Assembly: GCA_003972865.1 (NCBI GenBank)
Contig: QOAX01000277.1
Span: forward strand, 1 to 33,810
DNA length: 33,810 nt
Direction of reading: 5' to 3'
Source: Verrucomicrobiota bacterium
GTDB taxonomy: Bacteria > Verrucomicrobiota > Verrucomicrobiia > Limisphaerales > UBA1096
Shown piece by piece: positions 15,666 through 26,407 of the stretch. The notes below the pieces were generated by a model. The model had not been told where the DNA came from. It worked only from the letters and a program-made list of their open reading frames with translations, and made no database searches. The stretch's first letter is position 1, and every line of letters starts with the position of its first letter. The position numbers were made by a program, and so were the translations under genes.

Positions 15666-15690
15666 AAAAAAATCCCGCCGGCGGCGGGAT
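15666..15690 (-). terminator. Rho-independent terminator after the DUF1552 gene
   Basis: The hairpin ATCCCGCC / GGCGGGAT (15672-15690) with a 3-base loop is followed on the minus strand by a run of T residues (15672-15666). It lies between the DUF1552 stop (15719) and the HEAT-protein start (15660). Confidence 0.87.
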
Positions 15691-15718
15691 CGAAATTCAA
15701 TCAGCGCTTGTTGCCGGT

Positions 15719-17066
15719 TCACGACAAAAACGGCAGCATTCCGGTGCTGTCGTTGAACGAGTCGGTAGTCGCCCCGGCTTGGTTCAACATCGTGACAAAC
15801 AGGTTGTTCAGTGGCGTGTCCCCGGAATACTGGATGTGCCGGCCCGGTCGGATCCATCCGCCACCGCGCCCCGCGAGCACGATCGGCAGGTTCTCGTTGT
15901 TGTGGCGGTTGCCGTCGCTGATGCCGCTGCCGTAAACGATCATGCAGTGGTCAAGCAGCGAGCTGTCGCCTTCCGGAATCGATTTCATCTTCTGCAGCAT
16001 GTACGAGAATTGCTCGACGTGGAAGGTGTTGATTTTGCTGATCTTCTCCAGCTTGTCGCGGTTGTTTTGGTGGTGCGACAGTGAGTGATGCCCCTCGCTC
16101 ACGCCGATGGGGCGGTAGCTGCGGTTCGATCCGGCATTGGCCAACATGAGGGTTGAAACACGGGTGACGTCCGTCTGGAACGCGAGGATCATCATGTCAC
16201 CCATCAGGCGGATGTGTTCCTGGTAGCTGTCCGGCACGCCTTCCGGCTTCTCAAGTCCCGCAAGTGCACTCGGTTTCGAGGCGTTTTCGCCCTCGGCGCG
16301 CTCGATGCGCTGCTCGATCTCGCGAACGGCGACCAGGTACTCGTCGAGTTTTTGGCGGTCGTTGCCGCTGACCTTTCTGGTGAGCGCCCGGGCGTCCTCC
16401 AGCACGAAATCGAGGATGCTTTTCTGGTAGCGCTTGCGCCTGGCCAGGCTTTCGTTGCGTTCGCCCTCTCGGTCGTTGCCAAAGAGGCGTTCGAAAACCA
16501 GACGCGGGTTGGTCTCCTTGGCCATCGGTGTGGAGCCGTCGCGCCATGAGACATTGTTCGAGTAGGCGCAACTGTAGCCGGAGTCGCATTTGCCGGACTG
16601 CCGGCCGCGCTCGGTGCCCAACTCCAGCGAGGCGAAGCGCGTCTGGTGACCGATCCTTTGTGCGGCGAACTGGTCCACCGATATGCCGGCGCGAATCTCC
16701 GAGCCTTCGCTCTTGAGTGGCTGCACCCCGGTCAGGAACACTCCGGCACTGCGGGCGTGGTCGCCGGGTCCGTCGCCGTTTGCGCGGCCCTTGTCCTGTG
16801 TCAATCCGCTGAGCACGCAGAGATCGCGCTTCACCGGCGAGAGCGACTTGAGGATGCGCGGCAAATCGTAATGCGCACCGGTGGCTGCCGGTTTCCACTC
16901 CTGCATGTGGACGCCGTTCGGCACGAACATGAACGCCATTCGCACCGGCGGCTTCGCGGGCGCCGCACCGGCCAGGGCACGCACCGGGTTCATGCTCTCG
17001 AGCATCGGCAGTGACACCGCCGCGCCGAGCCCCTTGAGAAACGTGCGCCGGTGGATGTGGCTTGGG

Positions 17067-17074
<8 letters not shown>
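15719..17074 (-). CDS. Tat-exported DUF1552 family protein
   Basis: 451 residues. The N-terminus has a twin-arginine signal, HRRTFLKGLGAAVSLPML, so export in folded form is expected. The body matches the DUF1552 family: 'RMAFMFVPNGVHMQEW', 'LSGLTQDKGRANGDGPGDHARSAGVFLTG', 'SVDQFAAQRIG', 'SLELG', 'CAYSNNVSWRDGSTPMAKETNPRLVFERLFG' and, near the end, 'YGSGISDGNRHNNENLPIVLAGRGGG', which recalls DUF1501/sulfatase-like folds. The function is not established. Its start overlaps the end of the DUF1592 gene by 8 bases, the usual pairing of these families in Planctomycetes and Verrucomicrobia, and a terminator follows it. Confidence 0.92.
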
Positions 17075-19430
<2,356 letters not shown>

Positions 19431-19509
19431 TAAACCCCCAAAAAGTACGCCCACGCACGCCACTATATTCAATACCACGCATGGGAATTTGGGTTGCGGA
19501 AAAGGCGAA

Positions 19510-20874
19510 TCAACGCGGCAGCGTCTCTGGCAGGTCGGCGATGACGTAGGCCATCACGGCCATGGCGGCGACGCAGCGATTGAACTCCGCCGGATTGAGC
19601 TTGTCAATCGTGTCGGCGTCGGTGTGGTGAAACCAAAAATATTTCTCGCGATCCACCTCGAGATGCATCACCGGCACGCCGCCCCGCACCAGCTTGAGCA
19701 CGTCCGCCCCTCGGCAGCCCTTGGCGACGTTGCCGGAACCGATTGGGTCGAGCAACTTGGCGACTCCCCGGATGATCTCCATCCCCCGGCCGCTACCAAG
19801 GAAGCCAAAGCCGGTCGGCCGGAACACGCCGGAGTCGGACTCGATCGCCAGCGTGTGCTTGGCCAAGGCCGCCTCGTGCCGCTTGGCGTACGACCTTGCG
19901 CCGCGCATGCCGTTCTCCTCATTCGTCCACAGCACGACGCGCACGGTGCGCCTTGGCCGCAGGCCAAGCTTGAGCATCAGCCGCGCAGCCTCCCACGCGG
20001 CGAGGCAACCGCCGCCGTCGTCCATCGCCCCTTGGCCAACATCCCACGAGTCGATGTGGCCGCTGACGATGACGATCTCCTCCGGCTTTTCCGTACCGGG
20101 AATCTCTGCGATGACGTTCCGCGAAATGCCGTCGGCCAATGTGCGCGCCTCCATCTTGAGCCGCACGCGCAGGGACTCGCCGCGAGCCGCCATCCGCGAA
20201 AGCATGTTGGCGTCCTCGAGCGAGAGCGCGGCGTGCGGGATTTTCTTCACGCCATCGGCGTACGACATGCCGCCGGTGTGCGGCGTCTGCATCGAGAACG
20301 GCCCAACCGACCGAATCAGGCTCGCCACCGCCCCGGCCCTCGCCGCGTGAATTGCCCCCTGCGTGCGGACGATCACCGTCTCGCGATACTCGGTGAACGG
20401 CACGTTGAAGAGGACGATTTTTCCCTTGGCCTCAGCGGCACGATTCTTGAGATCGCCAAAGCCGGTGACCACGAGCAAATCGGCGGTGACGCCTTCGGGC
20501 AGCGTGCCGACGCTGCCGCCCAAGCCCAGCATCGGCAGCTCGCGGCGACGCGGTGAAATCAACTCAACCGACTCCCTGCCGCGAACCCAGTGCGGCACGA
20601 TAACTTCCTCTCCCCGAACATGTTGGAAGCCATCTTTCTTCATTTCAGCCAAGCACCAGTCTATGGCGGACTCGAGATTTTTCGAGCCGGTAAAGCGCGG
20701 GCCGAACGTGTCACACAACGTGGTCAGGCGTGAAAAACCAAACACGCTGTTCGTCGCTGCCTGGGTCAGCCGCTGGGCTTCCGGTTGATAATCCGCCGGC
20801 GCGCTACCGGCCGCAAACCCAGTCGCCACCACCAAGCCAAGCGACAAAAAAAGGAAAAGTCGTTGCAAGTTCAT
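19510..20874 (-). CDS. Exported M28-family zinc metallopeptidase with PA domain
   Basis: 454 residues with a clear signal peptide (LFLFLSLGLVVATGFAAG). A protease-associated (PA) insert lies at about 125-250. The M28 two-zinc ligand set is complete: His273 (SGHIDSWD), Asp285 (AMDDGGG), the Glu pair in WTNEENG (319-320), Asp347 (IESDSG) and His417 (FHHTDADTID). The layout and the 'YFWFHHTDADT' end resemble the carboxypeptidase Q/PGCP branch, which cleaves dipeptides or N-terminal residues. It most likely works outside the cytoplasm in peptide use. It lies 79 bases upstream of the DUF1592 gene and may or may not be co-transcribed with it. Confidence 0.93.
   Translation of the reverse strand: MNLQRLFLFLSLGLVVATGFAAGSAPADYQPEAQRLTQAATNSVFGFSRLTTLCDTFGPRFTGSKNLESAIDWCLAEMKKDGFQHVRGEEVIVPHWVRGRESVELISPRRRELPMLGLGGSVGTLPEGVTADLLVVTGFGDLKNRAAEAKGKIVLFNVPFTEYRETVIVRTQGAIHAARAGAVASLIRSVGPFSMQTPHTGGMSYADGVKKIPHAALSLEDANMLSRMAARGESLRVRLKMEARTLADGISRNVIAEIPGTEKPEEIVIVSGHIDSWDVGQGAMDDGGGCLAAWEAARLMLKLGLRPRRTVRVVLWTNEENGMRGARSYAKRHEAALAKHTLAIESDSGVFRPTGFGFLGSGRGMEIIRGVAKLLDPIGSGNVAKGCRGADVLKLVRGGVPVMHLEVDREKYFWFHHTDADTIDKLNPAEFNRCVAAMAVMAYVIADLPETLPR
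19858..19867. repeat. CTTGGCCAAG palindrome in coding sequence
   Basis: Read as Leu-Ala-Lys in the M28 peptidase (HEAALAKHTLAI). Confidence 0.85.
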
Positions 20875-21282
20875 CGATGAAAATTATTTGGTTCTCGGAC
20901 AGGAACAGTAGAGTTGACGGTGCTACAATTTAGTAGACGAGTAATGGGTTAAAAGATCATGTAAGCGTGCCAAAAAAGACAGGATGCCTTTCCCGGCGTT
21001 AGGGTTTGATACACCGTCTCTCGTGAAATTATTAACACTGCGTTCTTTGAGATTCAAGCATCCGGCAAAGCGGATGCCCTGAAAAACACCCGGGCGCTCG
21101 GGGGGGCTTTACACTTGACCGGGAAAGGTGAAGGCCGTTGGCTCTGTCCGTGCCCACACTCCAGCCTGATATTCCAAAAAGCCTGGTGCAAAACAAGAAG
21201 TATAGTCAATTGTCGGGACTGGTCACCTTTTCGAACCAGTTTTTTGGGAACACCTCAAGAACTTTTCTTTTTGCCTGAACGC
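20875..21282. other. Non-coding stretch at the left edge of the atypical block
   Basis: About 400 bases between the divergent M28 and methyltransferase genes. A frame is open from 21115, but its first 56 codons look like random sequence. A hairpin (GCATCCG / CGGATGC, 21058-21077, 6-base loop) has no T run. A seven-G run lies near 21101-21107. No transposase, tRNA or attachment-site-like repeat was recognised. Base composition falls here relative to the flanking genes. Confidence 0.5.
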
Positions 21283-22193
21283 GTGAAGTTCGATCAACCC
21301 AGTTCCACTGCAAGGCTCATTGCCCGAAGCCTTCTATTTCTTGCCCAGGAAAAACGCTTTTTGGAACTAATGCCTCCGGGCATGCTTGAGGGAACCTCTT
21401 GCTTTGCCGCAGACAACCCCGAGGCCCGGGAACGTCTGGCCAGACGCCTGAGGACCCCTGTTGTTCGGCTCTTCGTTAAAGCCGTCGAGGCCCTTGTCCT
21501 GCCCGGCATTCAGATTCACTACCTCCTGCGCAAACTTGCGCTAGAGGCCCTCATTCGGGACAGCCTTGCCAACGCTACGAGGCAGGTGGTGGTTCTCGGC
21601 GCTGGTCTGGACACCTTGGCGGGAAGGCTGCACCACGAATTCCCCGACGCCCGATTCTTGGAAGTCGACCACCCAGCCACGCAGCGTGCCAAAATCGAAC
21701 TCATGCATGACTGGCTCGCGCCCGGCCCGAATCTGTATTTTCTATACGGGGACCTTGCCGAGCAAACCCTTGACAAACTGCTCCTGGAATCTCCTCACTT
21801 CGAACCGGGATCACCAACGCTTTTTCTCGCCGAGGGACTGCTCATGTACCTGCCTGTGGAGCAAATCGACATCATCTTCGCTTTCGTGAGCAGTCATCAT
21901 CCTGCAAACCGTATTGCCTTTACCTACATGGAAAATCAGCCGCCCGCAGGTAAGCCCGGGTTCGAGGGGTTCCGCTGGTTCACCAATGCCTGGCTACGAT
22001 GGAAGAACGAGCCGTTCACCTGGGGATTGTCGAGGAACGAGGTTGAATCCTTTGTCCGACAGCGGGAGATCTGCAACTGCTGGAGCACTTGAACGCAACG
22101 TATCTCCGAGAAAGGTTCTTGTCTGAAAATGAGACCCTCCGGAATCTGAAGCCCATCTCGGGGGAATCCATCGCTTTCTGCCAGACGGCCTGA
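21283..22193 (+). pseudogene. COG3315-type SAM-dependent methyltransferase, frameshifted near the 3' end
   Basis: Likely an O- or carboxyl-methyltransferase of the leucine-carboxyl-methyltransferase-like family. From a GTG at 21283 the protein begins KFDQPSSTARLIAR, the usual N-terminus; SAM motifs follow as VVVLGAGLDTLAGRL (GAGLDT at 106-111), FLEVDHPATQRAK (127-133) and FLAEGLLMYLP. The frame ends at 22092 with an unconvincing tail (RQREICNCWST). The sequence from about 22066 in another frame reads GDLQLLEHLNATYLRERFL and continues to a stop at 22191-22193, exactly the missing C-terminus. One base has therefore been lost (or two gained) between about 22056 and 22068. It could be real decay or an assembly error. 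The palindrome word is absent and composition differs from the flanks. Confidence 0.75.
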
Positions 22194-22438
22194 ATCCTAA
22201 TCGTTACCAAGCTCAAACGCCCATGGCGCCGCCTTTGTGTCTGATTGGCGTTGATGGTGATTGCGATTTCAACATTACAACCGTTTTGAAAGCCAATTCT
22301 TTCCGGGAATGGCATGCCTCCTGAGTGCCTGTTCCAGTGTGCCACCGGGATGCTGTTTCCCTTAACAGTCTTGCCCTACATTAGCTTGTCGAAAAGAGGG
22401 TTGAGAGTTCATTTTGAAAAGCATAAGTGTTTTCGGAT
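22194..22438. other. Intergenic region between convergent methyltransferase and island operon
   Basis: About 245 bases. Short open frames here have no recognisable protein character. No T-tract hairpin was found for either converging gene. The change from moderate GC to strongly AT-rich sequence occurs between about 22380 and 22440. Confidence 0.4.
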
Positions 22439-23566
22439 CTATCCAGGTGAAGAATATGTAGAAAGGGTTCGTTCAGACTCAATGTTAAGGCCGAATCCAC
22501 CTTTGCTTTCTGATCGGAAGGGGGCAATGATTTTTCCTTTTTCTCCAAATGATATTGGCTCGTCGGTAATATCATATTTCAGTAAATGCGTTCCGAATGC
22601 TCCTTCTTGAGCTAGTAAGATTTCCCGACAGTTATTAGCAACAGCAAGGGCAGCCCTCGTGAGGATACTGGTTTCGCCGACTTGTGCCCCAACAACGATT
22701 GGAATTTTTAGTTCTTTGGCCTTGTCGATGATGGCAAGGGAACGAAGAATACCCCCCATCTTTGAAATTCTAAGGTTTATTATCCAATATTCTGGATCAT
22801 CCTCAATATGTTGAAAATGCTCAATACAAAGGAAACTTTCATCAAGTATTATTGGCGTTTTTAATGTTTTTGACAGATGCCGGCAACCACGAAAATTCCC
22901 TGCCTTAAGTGGTTCCTCCACGGCTAGAAATTCATGGTCAAGTTCCTGAATGTAGGTTTCCGCATCTGTGGTATCGGCCCAAAAATTGTTGGCATCGAGT
23001 CTTATTGTTGAGTCGGGGACATTATTTACCAGGCAGTTTACTTTAGCTTGATCCAACTTTAGGTCGCCTGATATTTTCATCTTGAAATCAGTGAAACCGA
23101 TACGAAGATAACGGTTTAGTTGACTATTAAAGCTAGACAGGTTCTGAGCATCCAACACGGCTGTATATTGAAACTCACCACTTAGTTGTTTTAGTGAAAG
23201 AAGTGATTCGACTGATTCTGAATTCGATTTTGCAAGCAAGTCTATAACGGCTAACTCAACCGAGCAGAACGCTGCCGGGTTTTTATCAATTAATGACTGG
23301 TTTTCACGAACCCATTGTCTGAGGTCCTCCGCACATGAGACTTCTAGGATGGAATCGTGTTGAGTATTGATAAATTCAAGTGCCGTATCCACGGTTTCAT
23401 CGGTGACATATCTGCGTGGACAACCCTCTCCATGACCCATTTCACTACCCACCGATTCAATTTCAACGAATATGCTTTGTGATTCAAGTCGTGTAGCTGA
23501 GGCATGACTAAATACCGCGTTGAAAGGTATTCGCAGTGGCCTTGCGGTAATCTCGTTAATTTTCAT
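22439..23566 (-). CDS. Enolase-superfamily enzyme, muconate-cycloisomerase/dipeptide-epimerase subgroup
   Basis: 375 residues. The N-terminal capping domain (about 1-125) is followed by a TIM barrel with the full catalytic set of the MLE subgroup: the KxK motif in FKMKIS (Lys162, Lys164), metal ligands Asp191 (RLDANNFW), Glu217 (AVEEPL) and Asp242 (ILDESF), and the opposite-face lysine Lys269 (NLRISKMGG). Two lysines on opposite faces allow 1,1-proton transfer, so racemisation or epimerisation is feasible, as in dipeptide epimerases and N-succinylamino-acid racemases; syn-elimination or cycloisomerisation is the alternative. The C-terminal DxD motif of Ala-Glu epimerases is not evident. The gene overlaps the GH3-type ligase by ATGA, so the two are translationally coupled. 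Codon use is AT-rich. Confidence 0.88.
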   Translation of the reverse strand: MKINEITARPLRIPFNAVFSHASATRLESQSIFVEIESVGSEMGHGEGCPRRYVTDETVDTALEFINTQHDSILEVSCAEDLRQWVRENQSLIDKNPAAFCSVELAVIDLLAKSNSESVESLLSLKQLSGEFQYTAVLDAQNLSSFNSQLNRYLRIGFTDFKMKISGDLKLDQAKVNCLVNNVPDSTIRLDANNFWADTTDAETYIQELDHEFLAVEEPLKAGNFRGCRHLSKTLKTPIILDESFLCIEHFQHIEDDPEYWIINLRISKMGGILRSLAIIDKAKELKIPIVVGAQVGETSILTRAALAVANNCREILLAQEGAFGTHLLKYDITDEPISFGEKGKIIAPFRSESKGGFGLNIESERTLSTYSSPG

Positions 23567-25236
23567 CGTTGGACAATATACCGATTAAAATCAAAGTTAC
23601 ATTCATTGTCATATTGCAGCCTAACCATTTTGAATTGGCCTTCACGCTGCCCTTTTTGGATGCAGTGACTCTTGTATTCCTCTGCTGCTTTATCCCTCAA
23701 GCACTGCACTCTGACAGGCCTTAGTCTCCCGCTTTTTCGTTTGTTTTCATATTCAATATTCAATTTGCAAAGACGTTGATCCAGTTCAATTTCTAACCGG
23801 GTTTCAATATTCTCATGTTGTACATAAAGGGTGTATTGCGATGATTCTCTATGTGCTATCATAATGAAGAACTCAAAGGTAGTGTTCATGTCCTCCATCA
23901 TATTCATTACTGCATTGGTGACCTGAGTTTCATAAAGCTTTTCCCCGGTCAAGTTTGTGACACCACGACCTTTTTGCACAAATCTTATAGTGGGTGTGTT
24001 GTTATACCATCCTGTCACCTCTACGATGTCATTAATGAAATAACGATATAAACCATTTTGAGTGGTCACAATGATATAGTATTGAGCATCTTTTTCGACT
24101 TCAGTTAACCTCTTGAATTTAAAAATGTTATTTTCCCAGTCATCTCGCTGGACAAATTCGAAAAAGTTTTCATGAATTGTAGGAATCTGGATATTGTTTG
24201 CTATATCGATCGTGATGCTTCCTCGAAACTCACTTGCCATGTATCCCATCTCGCTAATGACAGCGTTCGTGGCTAATTGCTTTCTTAGGGAAGGTAATAA
24301 AACACTACAATTACCTGCAGTCCATGTTGATACGAGCCTAAGATTTGGCCAAACATCTGTGAATCCGATAAACCCTTTTTCCCTTACCAGGAATTTAAGT
24401 TTGTTTGCCCTTTCAGGCTGTCTTTTAAACCTTCTTTTTATTGCGCTCAGTTTAACGCAATCCAAGGTGCTCTTGACGGACAGTTCACCGGTTTCGATAT
24501 CGCGGATTAACTGAACGGAATTTTCATTAATTGTATTCAGTATCTTTAAAATAGTAGAAGGGTTAGCCGTTGCCAACATAGTGATTTCGCTCTCTGCCAA
24601 GGCAAAAGCTGCAATCATATAATATTTATCATCATAATTGTCTATTTCAAATATCTCTGAAGGTAAAACATATCTTTGATGTAAAATGCTTGGCATGCTT
24701 TTGTAAATAAATCCCGACATAGATCCAAATGGTGTCCCTGTTTCCAAGAACCCTTCGATATCAGGGCTCACAATGGCTAAAATCTTTCCAAAGAAAATAT
24801 CCGGGAAGGTGCTATATTGCGCATAAGCAAAAATATTCTGGCTGTATTTATAATTTTTAACTGTGCTCTTCAATATGGGAACATATTTGGGTTCACCGGT
24901 GGTACCGCTCGTTTGGGCATACATGATAGGCTGTTCGGCATTCAGCATAGGCTTCTTCTTGATTTCTTGGTTCTCAATTAACATCCGTAGGTCTTCATAG
25001 GTGTGCACATTCACAGTTGCACTAAAGTCCCTGTAAGAATTTATCCTTTCTAGTCCCAATTGCTTTCCATAGACGGTACCCTTGTTTGCCTTTAATATAC
25101 TTCTCAGTAGTAAATCTTGATATTTGCTTGGCTGTTTGGTCTTACTTATTAAGGGGTCAAAACAGAAATACTTGATCCATACCATTCTCAGGCGGATGAA
25201 TAGGTCTAGAAATATTTTGATAGCTTTACTAACCAC
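23563..25236 (-). CDS. GH3-family acyl-adenylate-forming ligase (acyl acid-amido synthetase type)
   Basis: 557 residues, close to the usual GH3 length. Plant members activate a carboxylic acid (jasmonate, indole-acetate, benzoates) with ATP and join it to an amino acid. The three ATP-site motifs are present: AQTSGTTGEPKYVP (107-120), YMASE (332-336) and YRYFINDIVEV (398-408). The C-terminal lobe begins at about 430 with LTGEKLYE, whose Lys433 is the likely adenylation lysine. The start is GTG at 25236, supported by AAGGA 5 bases upstream. It begins 2 bases after the hydroxylase stop and overlaps the enolase-family gene by 4. Neither acyl nor amino-acid specificity can be read. Strongly AT-rich codons differ from the flanks. 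Confidence 0.9.
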   Translation of the reverse strand: MVSKAIKIFLDLFIRLRMVWIKYFCFDPLISKTKQPSKYQDLLLRSILKANKGTVYGKQLGLERINSYRDFSATVNVHTYEDLRMLIENQEIKKKPMLNAEQPIMYAQTSGTTGEPKYVPILKSTVKNYKYSQNIFAYAQYSTFPDIFFGKILAIVSPDIEGFLETGTPFGSMSGFIYKSMPSILHQRYVLPSEIFEIDNYDDKYYMIAAFALAESEITMLATANPSTILKILNTINENSVQLIRDIETGELSVKSTLDCVKLSAIKRRFKRQPERANKLKFLVREKGFIGFTDVWPNLRLVSTWTAGNCSVLLPSLRKQLATNAVISEMGYMASEFRGSITIDIANNIQIPTIHENFFEFVQRDDWENNIFKFKRLTEVEKDAQYYIIVTTQNGLYRYFINDIVEVTGWYNNTPTIRFVQKGRGVTNLTGEKLYETQVTNAVMNMMEDMNTTFEFFIMIAHRESSQYTLYVQHENIETRLEIELDQRLCKLNIEYENKRKSGRLRPVRVQCLRDKAAEEYKSHCIQKGQREGQFKMVRLQYDNECNFDFNRYIVQR

Positions 25237-25238
25237 AA

Positions 25239-26120
25239 TTATCCTTGGTCCATTCCTTTTTTAAACGGAGTCTTTAGTTGACTCAAAAAATCCAAGGGAT
25301 ATTTTCTATTTTTCAAGCCCAATTCCCGGACCATCTTGGTCTTAGGGAGATACCAAGTACCAAATACCAAGTCCCATATGATTAAGTTATTTCCGTAGTT
25401 TTTATTGGACTCACCGAGGACAACCGAGTGGTGCCAACGATGCAGTTCTGGGCCGCTTACAATGTAATTTAACGGTCCCAATTTGAGTTCAATATTACAG
25501 TGCTGAAAAAATCCGTTTATGGCAAAAAAAACAAAATAAAGAGCCAGCACCTTGCCTGAAACTCCGAGAACAATGAAAGGTAATGAGTCAAATAAAAATT
25601 GCAGGCCTTTTTCAATGGGATGAAATCTTCCCACATTGATCCAGTACAGTTTATGAGGCGAATGATGCACGGCATGCAGACGCCATAAAAGCATCCATTT
25701 ATGGCTCAATCTATGCAACCAATAACGCAAAAAATCCGCACTTAAAACCATAAGAACTGCCTGCGTGTAAACTGGCCATGTATCGGGCCATAATCGATCA
25801 AATGTGTATCCACTTGAACGGAGCATTTTAAGTAGAGTAATGGAAAAGAAAAACGAAAGAATTTTGACTAAAAGGACTTGAACCAAAAACATATAAGACA
25901 AGTCGTTTAACACATCTCCTCTTTTCGCTAACCATTCTTGTCGATGTGGAAATTTTAATTCCATTAAAGTGATAACAGTCAGCCCTACCGCTACTGGGAT
26001 ATATGTTGCAATTTGGAGCGAAAAATCAAGATCGAGGATTAGATAATGTAATAATAGGCATGTTCCCATCAATACCGGGTAAGTAACTATTGGAACTATT
26101 ATCTTGAAAAATTCTTTCAT
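25239..26120 (-). CDS. Fatty acid hydroxylase / sterol desaturase superfamily membrane protein
   Basis: 293 residues with about six hydrophobic segments (10-30, 38-53, 73-98, 117-133, 176-200 and a short one near 245). The di-iron histidine boxes are complete: HRLSH (136-140), HAVHH (149-153), supporting His167 and His207, and HRWHH (227-231), followed by the conserved NYGNNLIIWDLVFGTWY. Such integral membrane enzymes use O2 and two iron ions to hydroxylate or desaturate lipids. It is the first gene of the three-gene AT-rich operon, so its product could feed the GH3-type ligase. No redox partner gene is present here. Confidence 0.92.
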   Translation of the reverse strand: MKEFFKIIVPIVTYPVLMGTCLLLHYLILDLDFSLQIATYIPVAVGLTVITLMELKFPHRQEWLAKRGDVLNDLSYMFLVQVLLVKILSFFFSITLLKMLRSSGYTFDRLWPDTWPVYTQAVLMVLSADFLRYWLHRLSHKWMLLWRLHAVHHSPHKLYWINVGRFHPIEKGLQFLFDSLPFIVLGVSGKVLALYFVFFAINGFFQHCNIELKLGPLNYIVSGPELHRWHHSVVLGESNKNYGNNLIIWDLVFGTWYLPKTKMVRELGLKNRKYPLDFLSQLKTPFKKGMDQG

Positions 26121-26189
26121 TTTTCACTTTTCGTTGACGGTTTCCCGCTGTTGAGGAAGCAAGTTATCACATATCATCTGAAAACCGTC

Positions 26190-26206
26190 CATTGATAAAA
26201 TCAATG
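26190..26206. repeat. AT-rich perfect hairpin upstream of the island operon
   Basis: CATTGAT-AAA-ATCAATG lies about 70 bases before the hydroxylase start. It could be an operator-type site for the operon or part of its leader. No adjacent -35/-10 pair is convincing. Confidence 0.45.
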
Positions 26207-26264
26207 ATAACATCGACTGAATCAATACTCACCCCGCACGACTCCAAGGGGTTACTGCGCCTGC

Positions 26265-26345
26265 CCCCATTCTTCGACCACAGCTCGTGATGGGGTCAGT
26301 TCTTGTTATTGACAAGTAACGGGTATTCAAACAGGGGTCACCCTG
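26265..26345. other. Repeat-rich boundary segment, possible mobile-element remnant
   Basis: Holds two direct copies of GGGGTCA (26292-26298, 26334-26340), a CCCCAT / ATGGGG inverted pair (26265-26295), a CTTGT-TATTG-ACAAG hairpin (26302-26316) and a CAGGG / CCCTG hairpin (26332-26345). The GGGGTCAGTTCTTGTTATTG word recalls sequences flanking REP-associated tyrosine transposases; that resemblance is from memory only. No transposase gene is present. It marks the right edge of the AT-rich block. Confidence 0.35.
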
Positions 26346-26407
26346 CGGACTAACATTTTAGAGCGCATTATTTTGACAACCCGTCCCGCCGGCCCGGACA
26401 TCACGTA

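Noticed and set aside
21058..21077. Hairpin GCATCCG/CGGATGC as a terminator
   Set aside because: No T run follows on either strand.
21115..21282. Methyltransferase start at the ATG-type codon near 21115
   Set aside because: The first 56 codons look random (Trp/Cys/Ser-rich), and typical family sequence begins at the GTG at 21283.
22016..22345. 109-codon minus-strand frame over the methyltransferase end
   Set aside because: No domain, and it overlaps the displaced methyltransferase C-terminus, which explains the coding signal.
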